In this document: piece by piece, positions 49,077 to 61,868 of the stretch
Numbering within the stretch: the first letter of the stretch is position 1
How the letters are laid out: every line of letters begins with the position of its first letter
Source of the DNA: Rhabdophis nuchalis
Lineage: Eukaryota > Chordata > Lepidosauria > Squamata > Natricidae
Direction: 5' to 3'
Assembly: GCA_039707465.1 (NCBI GenBank)
Contig: CM077647.1
Span: 43,523,110 to 43,587,109, forward strand
DNA: 64,000 nucleotides
Program-made: the position numbers and the translations under genes
Notes under the pieces: model-generated
The model's database searches: none
What the model was told of the DNA's origin: nothing
What the model saw: only the letters and a program-made list of their open reading frames with translations

Positions 49077-50863
49077 CCCTAAACCATTTCAGACAAATGG
49101 CTATCCAACATCTTAAAGACTTGCAGTGTTGGGGCATTCACAACTTCTGGAGGCAACTTCTGTTCCACTGGTTAATTGTTCTAACTGTCAGGAAATTCCT
49201 CCTCAGTTCTAAGTTGCTTCTCTCCTTGATTAGTTTCCACCCATTGCTTCTTGTTCTGCCCTCAGGTGCCTTGGAGAATAGTTTGACTCCCTCTTCTTTG
49301 TGGCAACCTCTGAGATATTAGAACACTGCTATCATATCTCCCTTAATCCTTCTTTTTATTAAACTAGACGTACCCAGTTCCTGCAACCGTTCTTCATATG
49401 TTTTAGTCTCCAGTCCCCTAATCATCTTTGTTGCTCTTCTCTGCACTCTTTCTAGAGTCTCCACATCTTTTCTACATCGTGGTGACCAAAACTGAATGCA
49501 GTATTCCAAGTGTGGCCTTACCAAGGCATTATAAAGTGGTATTAACACTTCTCGTGATTTTGATTCTATCCCTCTGTTTATGCAGCCTAGAACTGTGTTG
49601 GCTTTTTTGGCAGCTGCTGCACACTGCTGGCTCATATTTAAATGGTTGTCTACTAGGACTCCAAGATCCCTTTTACAGTTACTGCTATTGAGCAAGGTAC
49701 CACCTATACTGTATCTATGTATTTCATTTTTGTTGCCTAAATATAGAACCTTATTTTTTTCGCCATTGAATTTTGTTTTGTTAGATAATGCCCAATGTTC
49801 AAGTTTGTCAAGATCCTCCTGTATCTTAAGCCTATCTTCTGGAGTGTTGGCTATTCCTGCCAGCTTGGTGTCATCTGCAAATTTGATGAGTTCCCCATTT
49901 ATTCCCTCGTCACATTATCAAAGAATGCAATAAGATTAGTCTGGCATGATCTGTTTTTGACAAAACCATGTTGGCTTTTGGTTATTATTTTGTTTGCTTC
50001 TAGGTGTTCAGTAATTCGCGGCTTGATTATTTTTTCCAGAATCTTTCCTGGTATTGAGGTCAGGCTGATGGGTCTGTAGTTTCCTGGATCTATCTTTTTT
50101 CCTTTTTTTGAAAATGGGAACCACATCAGCTCTTTTCCAGTCCTCTGGTAGTTCCCCAGTGTTCCAGGATCTCTGAAAGTTACAGTTTAGTGGTTCTGCG
50201 ATCTCATCCGCCAGTACCTTCAGAACCCTGGGGTGTAATCCATCCAGTCCTGGTGATTTGAACTCATCTAGGATAGACAGGTACTTACTTACTATTTTCT
50301 TCCCTATTTCAATTTGTGTTTCTAATCTGATTTTTGTGGTGCTGTTTTTGATAGATTGGACTGTTTTATCCCTTTGTGTAAAGACAGATGCAAAAAATGA
50401 GTTGAATAGTTCTGCTTTCTCCCTGTTGCTTGTCACCTTCTTACCATTTTCTCCCAGCAATGGACCAATTGTTTCTTTAACTTTTTTCTTGTTTTTAACA
50501 TGTTGGAAGAAGCTTTTTTGGTTATTTTTTACTTTTGTGACAAGCCTTTCTTCATTGTGAGCCTTAGCTTTCCTCACTTCAACTTTACAGGCTTGGGCTA
50601 TTTGCTGATATTCTGCCTTGGTTATCTAAAAGTGTCTTTCCACTTTTTATACTTATCTTTTTTGTCTTTCAATTTGTCAGAGTTCTTTATGCAGCCATGC
50701 CGGTTTCTTTTGGGAGCTGTTATTTTTCTTCTTCATTGGTATTGTGCTAGACTGGGCTTTTGTAATCTCATTTTTCAAAATTTCCCAAGCTTGGAAAAAT
50801 TCTCCTTGGAATTTTTCCCAAGCTCTCTCTAAGTTTATTGAAATTAGCTCTCTTAAAGTCCAA

Positions 50864-50950
<87 letters not shown>
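50864..50950. repeat. (GAT)n(AAT)n microsatellite within CR1
   Basis: About 17 GAT units followed by about 12 AAT units, lying between the endonuclease end and the linker of the CR1. On the coding strand both read as isoleucine codons, so the frame stays open. Confidence 0.95.
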
Positions 50951-51340
50951 TCTAGTTTGACTTTGTTCTACTACTTGCATTTGCATAATGTTGAATTCCA
51001 ATATTGCATGGTCACTTGCACCCAGGGTTCCTGTGGCTTCAACACCTTCTATCATTTCCTCTCTGTTAGTGAGAATTAAGTCCAATATTGCTGATCCCCT
51101 TGTTCCCTTCTCTACCTTTTGGGAAACAAAGTTGTCTGCTAGGTTTGTTAGGAACCTGTTGGATCTTCCACTTGGTGCAGTGTTTGTTTCCCAGTTGATG
51201 TCAGAGTAGTTAAAATCCCCCACTACTATTGTGGTGTGCTTCCCACATACCTTGGTTAGCTGACTAGCAAAAAGTTCATCTACTTCCTCTGCTTGGTTGG
51301 GTGGCCTGTACTATAGGCACCATATATAGTTTCTTCCCTC

Positions 51341-52437
51341 ATGACCTTACTTTATCTATATTGTTGTGCTTTAATTGCTGCATTTGGTTGTGCAATATCC
51401 AGTCACTTCAAGTGAGTTGGTCAGCCATAAATATTTGGAATATAAAAAATATATTTCAGCAGCAATATAGCAATAGTGCTTAGACTTATATATCACTCCA
51501 TAGTGCGTTACAGCACTTTCTGAGTGGTTTATGATGCATATTGTCCCCATGAATCTTGATCCTCATCTTACTGACCGTAGAAGGATAGAAGGCTTAGTCA
51601 ATCTCAAGGCTTGTCAGGATTGAATTCCAGGATGTGGGCAGAATTAGCCTGTAATACTGCATTGTAACTACTGTGCCACCAGGATTATTATATTTTAATC
51701 AGAGAACAAAATACAAATGGAAATGCATTTTAACACTTGGTCAGTCCATTCGAGATATTCTATAGCTTATTTAAAAACTAAGTTACTTTGGTGATGAGAT
51801 TGCAGTCTTATGTCCACTTAAGAAATTTAAATTCATCTCCTGCTAAAGGAAAGCCAAGCTTTCACTAAACACCAAGCACACTTCACCTGCTTCCAAAATA
51901 GAAATGATACAGAAATTACAAATATCATTTTTCAATATTCTGCCAGTAAAAATGACTTGTTAGGCCAAATGAATGATTGTAGCTTAAACTGTTTCAGCTG
52001 TTCACAGGATGGAAATCCACATGATTTAAGAGAAAGTTCTGTCAACTGTAGAAAATGAATAACAGAAGCAAAGAACAACACAGTTGAAAGAAGCAAACAT
52101 AACTATGACCTGTTTAACATCTTCTCTTAGAATACAACATTTTCCCATTCAGTTATATATGGCAATAATTCAGCTTTTACTGATTTTCTGGAATTGAAAT
52201 GTATTTAAGTGAAATTTGCTCAGACAGAAATGCAATCTTAGCTAGTTGTCTTAAACTTGTACCAATTCTTCCTTAATATATTATATTCGACTTCATTTAG
52301 ATATCCTATCACTTCTCTCTGAAAGTGGCTAGATGTTTCCTCAGCAATTACAAACAGGTTAAAACAAGGGAAGCACCCTAAAGAAATAGTTGGTGTTGTT
52401 AAAAAGTATTGAGAGACCATTCAAAAGCCATCTAAAT
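51341..52437. other. non-coding sequence with one SINE
   Basis: Apart from the inverted SINE at 51460-51690 nothing is recognisable. Confidence 0.4.
51460..51690 (-). mobile_element. tRNA-derived squamate SINE, inverted
   Basis: Starts with the inverted tail gcaatagtgcttagacttat and ends with the inverted head ctactgtgccaccagg. The body atcctcatcttactgaccgt is the complement of the aatgagga segment of the other copies. Confidence 0.75.
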
Positions 52438-52980
52438 CAGGGATGTCAAACTCAAGGCCAGATCTAGCCCATGGGATACTTAGATCTGGCCCATGGGGCT
52501 GCCCTGAAAACAGCAAAGGGCTGGTCCACTGTCTCTGCCAGCGAAAATGGAGCTCAGGAGGGAGGGGGTTTTCTGGCTTCTTTTACTGCCAGTTCACTCA
52601 GGAATGTGCTTTGCATGTGCACTTTGCTTGCGCCTGTGAATTAGTAAAAAAAAACCAAGATGGCGCCGCCTATGGTGCCACAAATAGAACCGGCTCAGGG
52701 GCGTGGCAGACCATGTTACTACCTACTCAGCCAACCGGTAAGAACCCACCTCTGTCAGGATGGCCACGAGCAGCCCTAATAAACTCTGTTTTTGCTGGCA
52801 GAGGGTTGCAAGCAACCATTGCCACCGAAAACAGCATTGTCTTTGCCGGCAGGCTGCTCTGGCCATCATAAGCATCCCAACACAAGCTGACCACACCCAC
52901 CCTGTTCCCATCTACCCCGGTACCCAAGGTCAAACATAACCCTGAAGCAGCCTTCAATGAAATAAAATTTAACACACCTG
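52438..52980. mobile_element. hAT element with a second hAT nested inside
   Basis: Begins CAGGGATGTCAAACTCAAGG and ends aaaatttaacacacctg, degraded inverted ends of one hAT family, with atctaaat and cattaaat outside. Inside, aaccggtaagaacccacctc (52734-52753) is the right terminus of a different hAT family, so nesting is likely; its left end is unclear. Confidence 0.6.
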
Positions 52981-53793
52981 CATTAAATGGACAATTTGGT
53001 AAATGGGAACAATTTTAACTCAAGATATTCTTTATCCTGGCCTCTGCCTTTCTTTGTGAAATTGGTTATACTTCTTTCTCCGATCTTAACATCGAAATTT
53101 TAAGTAGCAATCTTCCTTTTTGCTTGTTATTCTGTAACACAACAGTTCATAACATTTCTATATATGCCATAAAAATACAATTTCTCAGAAATCTATCAGC
53201 TGTTGCATCTAAGTTTCAAGTTTTGAATACAGGAGAAGTTGGCAGTTCTGAAGAGATCGCTTGAGGTGCCTCATATATCATGGTCTTCAAAGATTCTGGT
53301 GATCATTCATGCTTTTTAAAACTTGAAACAACCACTTTCAAAATGAATTACATCATAATGCATTCCTAACCTTTGGCATATCTATTCTGTTGCCAAGGGC
53401 AGAGTGGGGCTAGAAAGATTAAAATGTAAAGCACTGATTCTCCCATCCCCATCACTACAATGCTGATGGTTGATTTGATTTTAAAAAAACCAATCACCAT
53501 TGAATGGCATATTTTCTGGGGTGGACAACCAATAAATAATCTTTCATTTCTAATATGCAATTTTCAAGTATGTCCATATTTAGTGATTTGCTGATTCCAT
53601 CCTATAAATAGCCTTCAAGACATTCAGGTATAGCAATAAAAATGAGACTAGAATCATCTAAGGTTGTGACACCAAAAAGGATATGCTATCTGCTGCAGAG
53701 GCTTTATATCTCTTATCGCCTGCTGACTAGCTTCTCAGATATCATAAGGTGGTCAATAAGAAACGAGTTTCTGCCAAGCTGATATTATGTTGA
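52981..53793. other. unique sequence
   Basis: Nothing recognised. Confidence 0.35.
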
Positions 53794-53801
53794 TATTGTA
53801 C

Positions 53802-54160
53802 CAGTGGTGGGATTCAGCCAGTTCGCACCTATTCAGGAGAACCGGTTGGTAACTTTCTAAGCAGTTCAGAGAACCGATTGTTGGAAGAAATCTCATTTTG
53901 TTTAAAGGGCTAATCCTGTAAGGAAGGCAGGAAGTAAACATTCTGGTGTTGTTTCTAGCCTCATCTTTGTTGCCTGGCTTACAGAAACTGCCCCTCCGGT
54001 TAACCCTTATGACACTGTAACAGCTAAGGCGAAGTGCCCATTGACCTGAGTGACGTTGAATTGACCATGCCCACCCAGTCACATGACCACCAAGCCATAC
54101 CTATCAAGCTGATCATTAGGGCAGAGAATCAGTTGTTAAATCATTTGAATCCCACCACTG
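53802..54160. mobile_element. non-autonomous hAT element, 359 bp
   Basis: CAGTGGTGGGATTCA and TGAATCCCACCACTG are near-perfect terminal inverted repeats. A perfect 8-bp duplication, tattgtac, flanks the element. Confidence 0.9.
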
Positions 54161-54168
54161 TATTGTAC

Positions 54169-57100
54169 ATATCATCTCAATGGATAGAACATTTCTGAAC
54201 AAAAAGCAGATCAAAATTTCCAGGTTCCTGAACCATTTATGGCAAGCAAAATATAATATAATAATATAAACTAGAAATAAGAACAGAAAGTGTGGTACTA
54301 TGTTTGCCACCTTCAGTTATTTGTAAAAATAATAAAGGTGAGATACCAACCAACCAACAAAAATAAGAGGAAGAAAATTTGCATGACCATAGTGCATGCA
54401 ATGTGAAAAAAGATAGTAATACATAGTTGTTGATATTACAAAGATAAATGTGACTAACTTACCTTTTTCTGAACTCTTCTAAACTTAACTAAAATTCATC
54501 AGGTGCCAGTGCTTGTGACACTTCAAAACTTATTAAGAGTGGTTTTAAATTTAATGAATGAATTTCTTGAACAAGAAATGTATTTTTTCATGGCATAAGT
54601 GGAAGTCCAAATAAAATAATTAATACTTAATAATTATCAAATATATGCTGCAGATGTATAAGGCTGGAGTATGTCTTCTGGTCAAACCACGCAATATTTT
54701 GGTATACAGGATATAGAGATGAAAAACCATTACCAAAGAAACAAAAAGCAGCTTGAATGCAAGTCAAGAAAGTAGCATGAATAGATATTGCAGACAAGCT
54801 TCTCACCAGTTTGAACAAAATAAAAGAGGGATAATGCATTTTGTTACTATAGTCAGAATAAAAATAGTACTAACTTACATGGCATTAGTTTGCTAGTTTG
54901 GTCTACCTTATAGGATGTAGCTTAGTATATTAGTGAACTTCCCTCACTAAGCAAAGGATGGACAATTAAACCCACCTAAATCAGATATTGCTACTAAATC
55001 AACAGAAACATGCTTATTGTAATATGATTTGCAGAAAACCAAAACTGCAGAATCTTTCATAGCATGAAGGCCTAAAGATCACAGACCACAAAATTCCAAA
55101 GTTAAAAAAAAACCATTTTATTTTACAAATAAAAGTCATCAATTAGGCTTTCAACTCTGCTAACCTTGTTCAATCATACACTGTATTTCTAAGAATGAGA
55201 ATTCCTGAAATGTTTCATACCTCATTTAATTGGTATGTGAATACAAGGAGAGAGCCAGAAATCATTAATGCTTAAATGCTAAGCAACTGTTGCTTGTTGA
55301 GTCCCATTCAGATTGGTCTTTGCCTCTTATGTTAAAAGGATTCTGTATTTCAAAGCCAGCCTTCTCAGAGCAATTATTAGGAATAAGAAAATAGCAAGAT
55401 GCAAAAATAGTAGGCGCTCCATTAAGGTATACTACATTAAAAAAAAAAACTTGAGTTTGAAGAAAACATGGTAACACATTCAGCACTTGACTAATTCAGT
55501 TTTATAAATTACTGGGTAGGATTCATATCAGCACATTAAAGCAGAAGTTTACATGCAGCCTTTTAAATGTATTTCTATAGTCGCAAGACAAAAAATATTG
55601 GGAAAGCAACTCTGCTTTTCCAATATTTTTTGTCTTGTGACTAAAAGAAGCAGAGGAAAAGAGAAGGAGGAAGAGGAGACTTGGCTTGTTTCTGATCCAG
55701 ATTTAATGGATTCAGTGGCTAATATACCCTTTCCTTTTGTCTTCGTTTCTGAAGATATAGTAAGGTGTTCATGGCATTATCACTTTTTTAAAACTATAAG
55801 AAGGTAATAACAAACTAAGACAGTATTTACTACTTTTTAAAAAAGAATGCAAGTATATAATTGCTTATCTTTTCAGATAAATAACTTTTGTTTAGCAGAA
55901 GTTTATAACTTCTGCATTACTTAATTTGCAAAAATCTAATCAGGCGGCAGTGGAATTCAAATCTGAAAAAAATAAAGGAAATCCATAAATATATAGACAA
56001 CATCTATATATTTATAAGATGTAACAAATCCAAATATATAGATCTAACATCTATATTTTTTATGGAATCTAACTATTTTTTGAGTCATGGTGGACTACCT
56101 GATGAAAGTGCCAACCCAGTATGCAACTCACTATGTAGTATACAATATACTACATGCTGGTAGCTTGATAGGCTTATAGCTTGAATCATTAAGAATGGAA
56201 CTGAAAATAGAACTCTCCATATAATAATAACTTCATATAAATCTATGGTGAGACCACGTTTTGACTATTATGAGGTTTAGAAATGATCTCACATATCAAG
56301 AAAAAAGTTATAAAAAGCAGTTGGAAGATCTACCCACTTGTCCCAGAAAGAAAGCTTACTGTAATTGGAGCTCTTTGCATTAAAAGAAAGAAGAGATTTG
56401 ATAGAGATATATAATACTGCTAAGTGGTTAAAAGAAAGTATTTTTCCCTTTTTCACAGTGTTCAAACTCATCTGCTGAAAATAACTACAGAATGATTTGT
56501 GACCTACAGAAATAAATACTTTCTCACACAATGCAAAGTTAAAAGTGGAATTCACTGCTAGTAATTGTGGTAGACACAGACAAGAGGGAGGGTGTTAAAA
56601 AATAACAGGACATATTTAGTAAATCGACTGGCTACTAACACTTTTTGAATCTTTTATGTAATGTTTGCTGGGAAATTACTGGAGACAAGAACCATCATTC
56701 TCTAGTATCTGCAAGTTTCCGAAAACTGTGAATCTATTCTTATTTTGGCCATGAAAGCTAGCTGGGTAAGTTTGGGCCAGTGACTTTCTCTAAGTCCAAT
56801 TCATCCCACAGGGTTGTTGTTTAGAAAAAAGAAGCAGGAAGGGGTATTAGATATTTTCTGCCTTAATTTATTTATAAAGCTAATAAAGGCAGGATTAAGA
56901 AAACTAAGAACAAATGCATTGTGGACATGATGAGAAGCCCAGGGCTGAACTAGAAGAACATAACACTTAATTTCACATTGTTCTTATTTTGTTGTGAATG
57001 CAAAGACCCACCTATCTCTCTTTCCTTCAATTCTCTTCTCCTTTCCAATTTATCTAGTTTTTTCCCCCTAGGAACTTCAGGGATTTCTCTCCTGACTGAA

Positions 57101-57249
57101 GAGATGGCATGGAAACTATCTTGAGAAATATAATTTTTCAAATATATAAACAGCCTTTTGAAAAGCCCATATCACCTATGTCTAGTTGTACCTGCTGATC
57201 ACTATTTAAAACCTTACAAAAAAGTAAAATCAGTAAAGGAAGTTGGATT
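54169..57249. other. mostly unique AT-rich sequence
   Basis: No exon recognised. One short stretch near 56760-56820 (gctgggtaagtttgggccag, catcccacagggttgttgtt) looks like an old interspersed repeat of unknown family. The text around 55590-55640 contains a short palindrome (caatattttttgtcttg and its complement about 10 bases apart). Confidence 0.4.
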
Positions 57250-57385
57250 AATTTAACAGACAGATGACTCACTTAACAACCCTGGCAAAAAACATTGCAA
57301 AGTAAGGCACAATTCACTTAATAATCCCATAACTTAATGATGAAACTTCTGGTTCCAATTTTGATTACAACTCAAGAACTATCTA
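57250..57385. mobile_element. fragment of the ACTTAACAAC MITE
   Basis: gactcacttaacaaccctgg, then cacttaataatcccataact and attacaactcaagaactatc match the element at 60228-60605 in inverted order, with strong decay. Confidence 0.5.
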
Positions 57386-58007
57386 TATACTATATATCTC
57401 ATTATTTGATGTAAACTTCATCAGAACTGAATTTTCACATCATTTAGCTGAATCACGCAAACTTAATTCAAAGAATTTTTAAACAGGTCTTGCATGTTTG
57501 GATGGCAGAAAAGATCATTCATTCGCTGAATGAATGATGAAGTTCATTCCCTTCTATCCAGGATATAGCATATAAGCGATGCTTGAGCAGGGTTCACAGT
57601 ATTGTCTCGAATGCTTCACAGCCTGTTTTCCTCGTTACCTTCTGGAAGAAGGCTTTGTGATATCTGAAGCAGAATTCTAGATTCAGTCACAGTTTTGTTC
57701 CATAGAGCATCAAACTTGAGGACTCTAATCTTTCTGCTTTGTATTCAAAATGGACAGTGATTAAGATATATGTATGGTGCAGGTATATATTTATGCATGT
57801 ATATAACGTGTGTATGCATGCTATGTATGGGTAGATATATACTTTCTTTTGAGAACAGGCAAAAGAATTTCATTTTTAATGTGAGTCATAGTGCTCACAG
57901 TAAAAATGATAATAAGGGTTAAGCTATCCTATCCTATCCTATCCTATCCTATCCTTATCAGAGTTGTAATGAACATAAGGTAAAAGATAGAAGGCAGAAA
58001 ATGAGTT
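57386..58007. other. unique sequence with short repeats
   Basis: No gene seen. It holds the TATCC tract listed separately and a short palindrome cattcattcgctgaatgaatg near 57516. Confidence 0.35.
57923..57955. repeat. (TATCC)n microsatellite
   Basis: Six to seven CTATC pentanucleotide units. Confidence 0.9.
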
Positions 58008-58015
58008 AGATATAC

Positions 58016-58237
58016 CAGGGGTCCCTAAACCCCAGGCCACTATTGGGCCTTGAGCTGTTTGGAACTGGATTGCAGAAATGGTGAGCAAGGGAGTGCATTT
58101 GCATAAATGGCAGGCGTGCGTTCTACCACGCATGCAAATAGAGCTATGCAAATGTGCCTGCTTGCCTGCTGCTCAGGCGGACCCATTCCCCTGCCCTTCC
58201 CACTGGTTTGAAAAGTAGGAAAGGTTGGGGAACTCTG
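58016..58237. mobile_element. non-autonomous hAT element
   Basis: CAGGGGTCCCTAAACC and GGTTGGGGAACTCTG are inverted ends. Flanks agatatac and aggtatac are an 8-bp duplication with one mismatch. Related to the longer element at 34766. Confidence 0.85.
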
Positions 58238-58245
58238 AGGTATAC

Positions 58246-58857
58246 CATTCATCAAATTCAGTATAAAACAACTGAAATGACTTTTGCAACACTCATTAAA
58301 CTGTATGTTTTCATAACAATCAAATGGTGAATCATTGTTGCATTATTCATACACTCCAATCAGGGTAATTCAACCCTTTTACAGTAAAACTCCTTTGCAG
58401 GAGATATGCATAATCTTTGTAAACTAGATGATCCTCCAGGAGAACCATTTGAAACCTAGTGCCCTTACTATGTGTTGGAATATAGTTCCCAATTTATATA
58501 ACTCCCAAGACAATTGGAGGGCACTGGGTTTAAGTCTCTTCCACTACATTAATATCTGCAAGATTTCACATATTCCAAATGAAAACATTTAGGAATATCC
58601 TTGCCATTTGGAAGGAAGCCTTTGATTTTATGGTGGATTTATGATAAATATGAAATACCAGCCAAATGAAGAATAGCTTCTGCGTGTGTTGCTTAATGTA
58701 AGTCAACATGCTTGCAAACGCTAAGAATTATATTACTTAACATAAAAAAGGCATTGTTCTAAGTCAGCACTATATTTAAAAAAAAACCTGTAAAGGTACT
58801 CATGTCCCAATTTACAGCTTAAATAAAAGGGAAATATATAAATAAATGCACCTATAT
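58246..58857. other. unique sequence
   Basis: Nothing recognised with confidence. Confidence 0.35.
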
Positions 58858-59132
58858 CTGGTAGTGAGCTGTTGCCAGTTCGGACTGGTTTGAACTGGTA
58901 GTTCCGATGATCAGATGGCTCCACCCACCCACTCCTGCCCTATCCTGTCCTATATTTCCTTCTTTCTGGCTCAACTGATTCACGTGACACAGCTGATTTC
59001 TGCACCTCCACTATTCTCCATACTGGGGCTGCCTTAAAAGGTATGCAAAGGAGCTTCAAACTGTTGTATTTCGAACGCTGTATGCAAGCATGTTACTGAG
59101 TTGGTTGTTAAACCAGTTGCAGTCCACCACTG
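58858..59132. mobile_element. non-autonomous hAT element
   Basis: ctggtagtgagctgttgcc at the left and cagttgcagtccaccactg at the right are decayed inverted ends. cctatat is found on both sides. Confidence 0.7.
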
Positions 59133-59767
59133 CCTATATAATAAGAAAATGAGTGTGTCCTTTTTTGATACAGAGAACAAAGGGCAAACTGTTCATATCC
59201 ATAGTGGTAAGAATGAGGGACTGAGGGGAAAGTAGATAATAAAATTGTAGGTGGGAACAAGAAGTAAATAAATGGAAGATTTATCTTTAAAAATTGCCAA
59301 CATTTTATAGCTTCAAAGCTGAAGGGAGCAACACTGTTCAGATGGCACAAATTTTTAAGTGATTTAAAGAAAATAACAAAGCTAATAATGAACATTTCCA
59401 TCCTGAAACCTAGACCCAGTCTGGAAATCATTAAACAAAGGGACACTGAATATTTGCACTTGATTTATGCAAAAATGAAATACCAAGAATCAAGGTGACT
59501 CTTATACAAAATAACATAGCATAGCCTAAGTTATTTTTCTATATTCACAAACTATGTGTTACAACCCAGAGGTTCCATTTGAAACACTAAACAGAAGCAA
59601 AGTATCATGTCCACCTAGAATACTTTCTTCAGAAAAATAGATATTGGAAAATGAAAGCACTAACTTCATTGATACCCCCTTCTTTAAGATTCCCAATCTT
59701 AGCATGAATTTTGGAGACAATTACTTCAGTCTTCAAAGATTATACTCTTATTTTTTATCCTAGCATA
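59133..59767. other. unique sequence
   Basis: Nothing recognised. Confidence 0.35.
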
Positions 59768-59775
59768 TTCTAAAG

Positions 59776-59984
59776 CAGGGGTCCCCAACTCCGTGGCTGA
59801 CCTGTTCAGAATTGGGCCACGGAACCAGCTGATGAGAGAGCAAATGCATGCCCACTTGAATGAACAGTAGGCCAGCATGTGCACTCATGCAAATAGAACT
59901 GCACATATTCACACCTGCTGGTTTATCTCATGGAACCATCCCTCCCCACCCACCCACCGGTCTGCAAAGGTTGTGGAACTCTTG
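59776..59984. mobile_element. non-autonomous hAT element
   Basis: Begins CAGGGGTCCCCAACTCCG and ends AAAGGTTGTGGAACTCTTG. A perfect 8-bp duplication, ttctaaag, flanks it. Same family as 58016-58237. Confidence 0.88.
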
Positions 59985-60227
59985 TTCTAAAGCCTCTTGA
60001 ATCCATGAAAGTGTCACTTCTGCTATATTAAATAATAGAAAGCAGACTGATCCAGAACAACCATATTAAGAAATCATGGTTCCTAATATTAATAGGTTTC
60101 TTGAAAATTAGAATTCCACAGAAGTGCTGGTGAAATACAAGAAACAGAACCACGGACTAGATAGTTGGTTTGAAACAACTTCTGTGATAGTCAAATCTCT
60201 ACCTGCTGTAACAAGCTTAGTACAAAA

Positions 60228-60605
60228 TATAGGTCATCCTTGATTTATGATCGCAATTGATCCCAACATTTATGTTGCTAAGTGAAACATTTGTTAAGTG
60301 AATTTTGCCCCACTTTATGATCTTTCTTGGTATAGTTGTTAAGTCAATCACTGCAGTTGCTAAATTATCTGGCTAACTAATCTGGCTTTCCCATTTATTT
60401 TTCTTGTCACAAGATTACATGATGCCGGGACACTGAAACTGTAGTAAATATAAATCATTGTCAAGAATCTGGATTTTGATCATGTGACTATGGGAATGCT
60501 TCAATGGTTTTATGTGTGAAAAACGGTTATGTAACTTTTTTCAGTGCTGTTGTAATTTTAAACAGTCACTAAATGAACTGTTGTAAATCAAGGTCTATCT
60601 GAATA
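60228..60605. mobile_element. MITE with ACTTAACAAC-type repeats
   Basis: The ends taggtcatccttgatttatg and gtaaatcaaggtctatctga are inverted counterparts. The interior has repeated gttgctaagtgaaac/gttaagtgaatttt/gttgttaagtcaa motifs. Superfamily not determined. Partial relatives lie at 1785 and 57250. Confidence 0.65.
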
Positions 60606-60667
60606 TGCACAAATACTTCAGCATATATAAGATACTAATACCCTAAACTATCTTACTAAGTTTATGA

Positions 60668-61010
60668 TAGATCAGTGACTAAGACACTGAGCTTATCGAT
60701 CAGAAGGTCAGCAGACAGCGGTTCAAATCCCTAGGACTGCTTAACGGATTGAGTTCCGATTACTTGTACCAGCTTCTGCCAACCTAGCAGTTCGAAAGCA
60801 CATAAAAATGCAAGTTCAAAAATAGGGATCACTTTGGTGGGAAGGTATCAGCGTTCCATGCACCTTCGGCATTTAATCATGCTGGCCACATGACGATAGA
60901 GACATTTTCTGACAGTGCTGGCTCTTCGGCTTAGAAATGAAGATGAGCACCATCCCCTAGAGTTGGGAATGACTAGCATGTATGTGCGGGGGAAATGTTA
61001 CCCTTTTAAA
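60668..61010 (+). mobile_element. tRNA-derived squamate SINE (Sauria-type)
   Basis: The head has A-box-like gatcagtgactaagacact and B-box-like GCGGTTCAAATCCC. The body contains cctagcagttcgaaagcaca, catgctggccacatgacgat, ctggctcttcggctta and gagttgggaatgactagcat, which I recognise as the body of the squamate SINE. It ends ttacccttttaaag. Confidence 0.8.
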
Positions 61011-61781
61011 GTACTGAAACAAATTAATTTCTTATGAACATATCTTGTATATCACTCCAGTCTGCCTGTGTTACACGTTCTCAGAAATGCAAGCAACAGC
61101 AACTGAATGCTTGTTGAGATCAATAAATTGTTATTTAGCACAAACCTCACAACCAGTATATTCAGAATGATCCAAAGGTAAGAGAAACCAAATATACCTT
61201 TAAGCACCTGATATATTGGAAGTGTATTAGCAACCAGATATTAATAATAGCACAGTAAATATTAACACTATTTAAGGAAGACCAGGTGTAGAAGACTAAG
61301 CACAATCTGACATCAGGATTGCATCATGTGTTTAAACAATCTTTATATTTTGGAGGAAGTGAGTCTTCTATTCCAACTACAGTTTTTGCTTATTCTTTTA
61401 GATTCTTAGTATTGTACTATTTCCCTTCAATGTTTAGTTTCAATTGGACTATTCTCTTGCCAAAAACTTCGCTATGACAGCTGATGAGCTCCTGATTTCA
61501 ACTAGCTAAATAACTTTCTCTACATCTGGAATAAGAACAAGGGAAGGAAACACACTCACTTTTCTTTTTTGAAGCTGAAAATTTGGTTCATTTTTGCTTT
61601 TAGTGTTAATTGGAATCTTATATTTTTAATAATTAAGCATTGTGAGACACCAAGATCTAGTATACTTTTTATTATAGAATACTATTGATAACTAATCATG
61701 ACAAGCTACCAGTTTCACAGAATACAGGGAAACCTAGCCAAATTAAACTACTTTTCAAGTGTCTTTAATGTGTTATCAATC
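61011..61781. other. unique sequence
   Basis: Nothing recognised. Confidence 0.35.
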
Positions 61782-61868
61782 AGAATAGAGCTGGAAGGGA
61801 CCTTGGAGGTCTTCTAATCCAACCTCCAGCTCAAGTAGAGGAGATCATATACCATTTCAGACATTGGT
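61782..61868 (-). mobile_element. CR1 3' tail fragment
   Basis: agctggaagggaccttggag, cttctaatccaacctccagc and ataccatttcagac form the inverted CR1 tail of the 48.4-kb family. Confidence 0.8.

Larger units (their letters stand above)
48403..51340 (-). mobile_element. CR1 LINE, long but internally deleted
   Basis: Read on the minus strand from high to low coordinates, it shows the end of the endonuclease domain (GDFNYSDINWETN … GASDHAILEFN). Next comes a linker (FFQHVKNKKKVKETIGPLL) and the start of reverse transcriptase (DEFKSPGLDGLHPRVLK, DPGNYRPISLTSIPGKILEK, SQHGFVKNRSCQTNLIAFFD). After TRE the frame stops, and sequence resumes near 49880 with ELIKFADDTKL. The central part of the reverse transcriptase is therefore missing. 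C-terminal landmarks follow (LGVLVDNHLNMS, PHLEYCIQFWSPRCRKDVE). The 3' end holds a hAT insertion and a partial second copy of the CR1 tail beyond a CTAC microsatellite. The 5' limit is approximate. Confidence 0.85.

Noticed and set aside
50744..51079. Frame containing runs of Asp and Asn
   Set aside because: It is the antisense reading of the (GAT)n(AAT)n tract inside CR1.
54450..54500. A minus-strand donor-like GTAAGTTAG after a short open stretch, considered as a missing upstream ETV1 exon
   Set aside because: The translated residues do not match the ETV1 N-terminal exons (no acidic FVPD or RKRKF-type motif).
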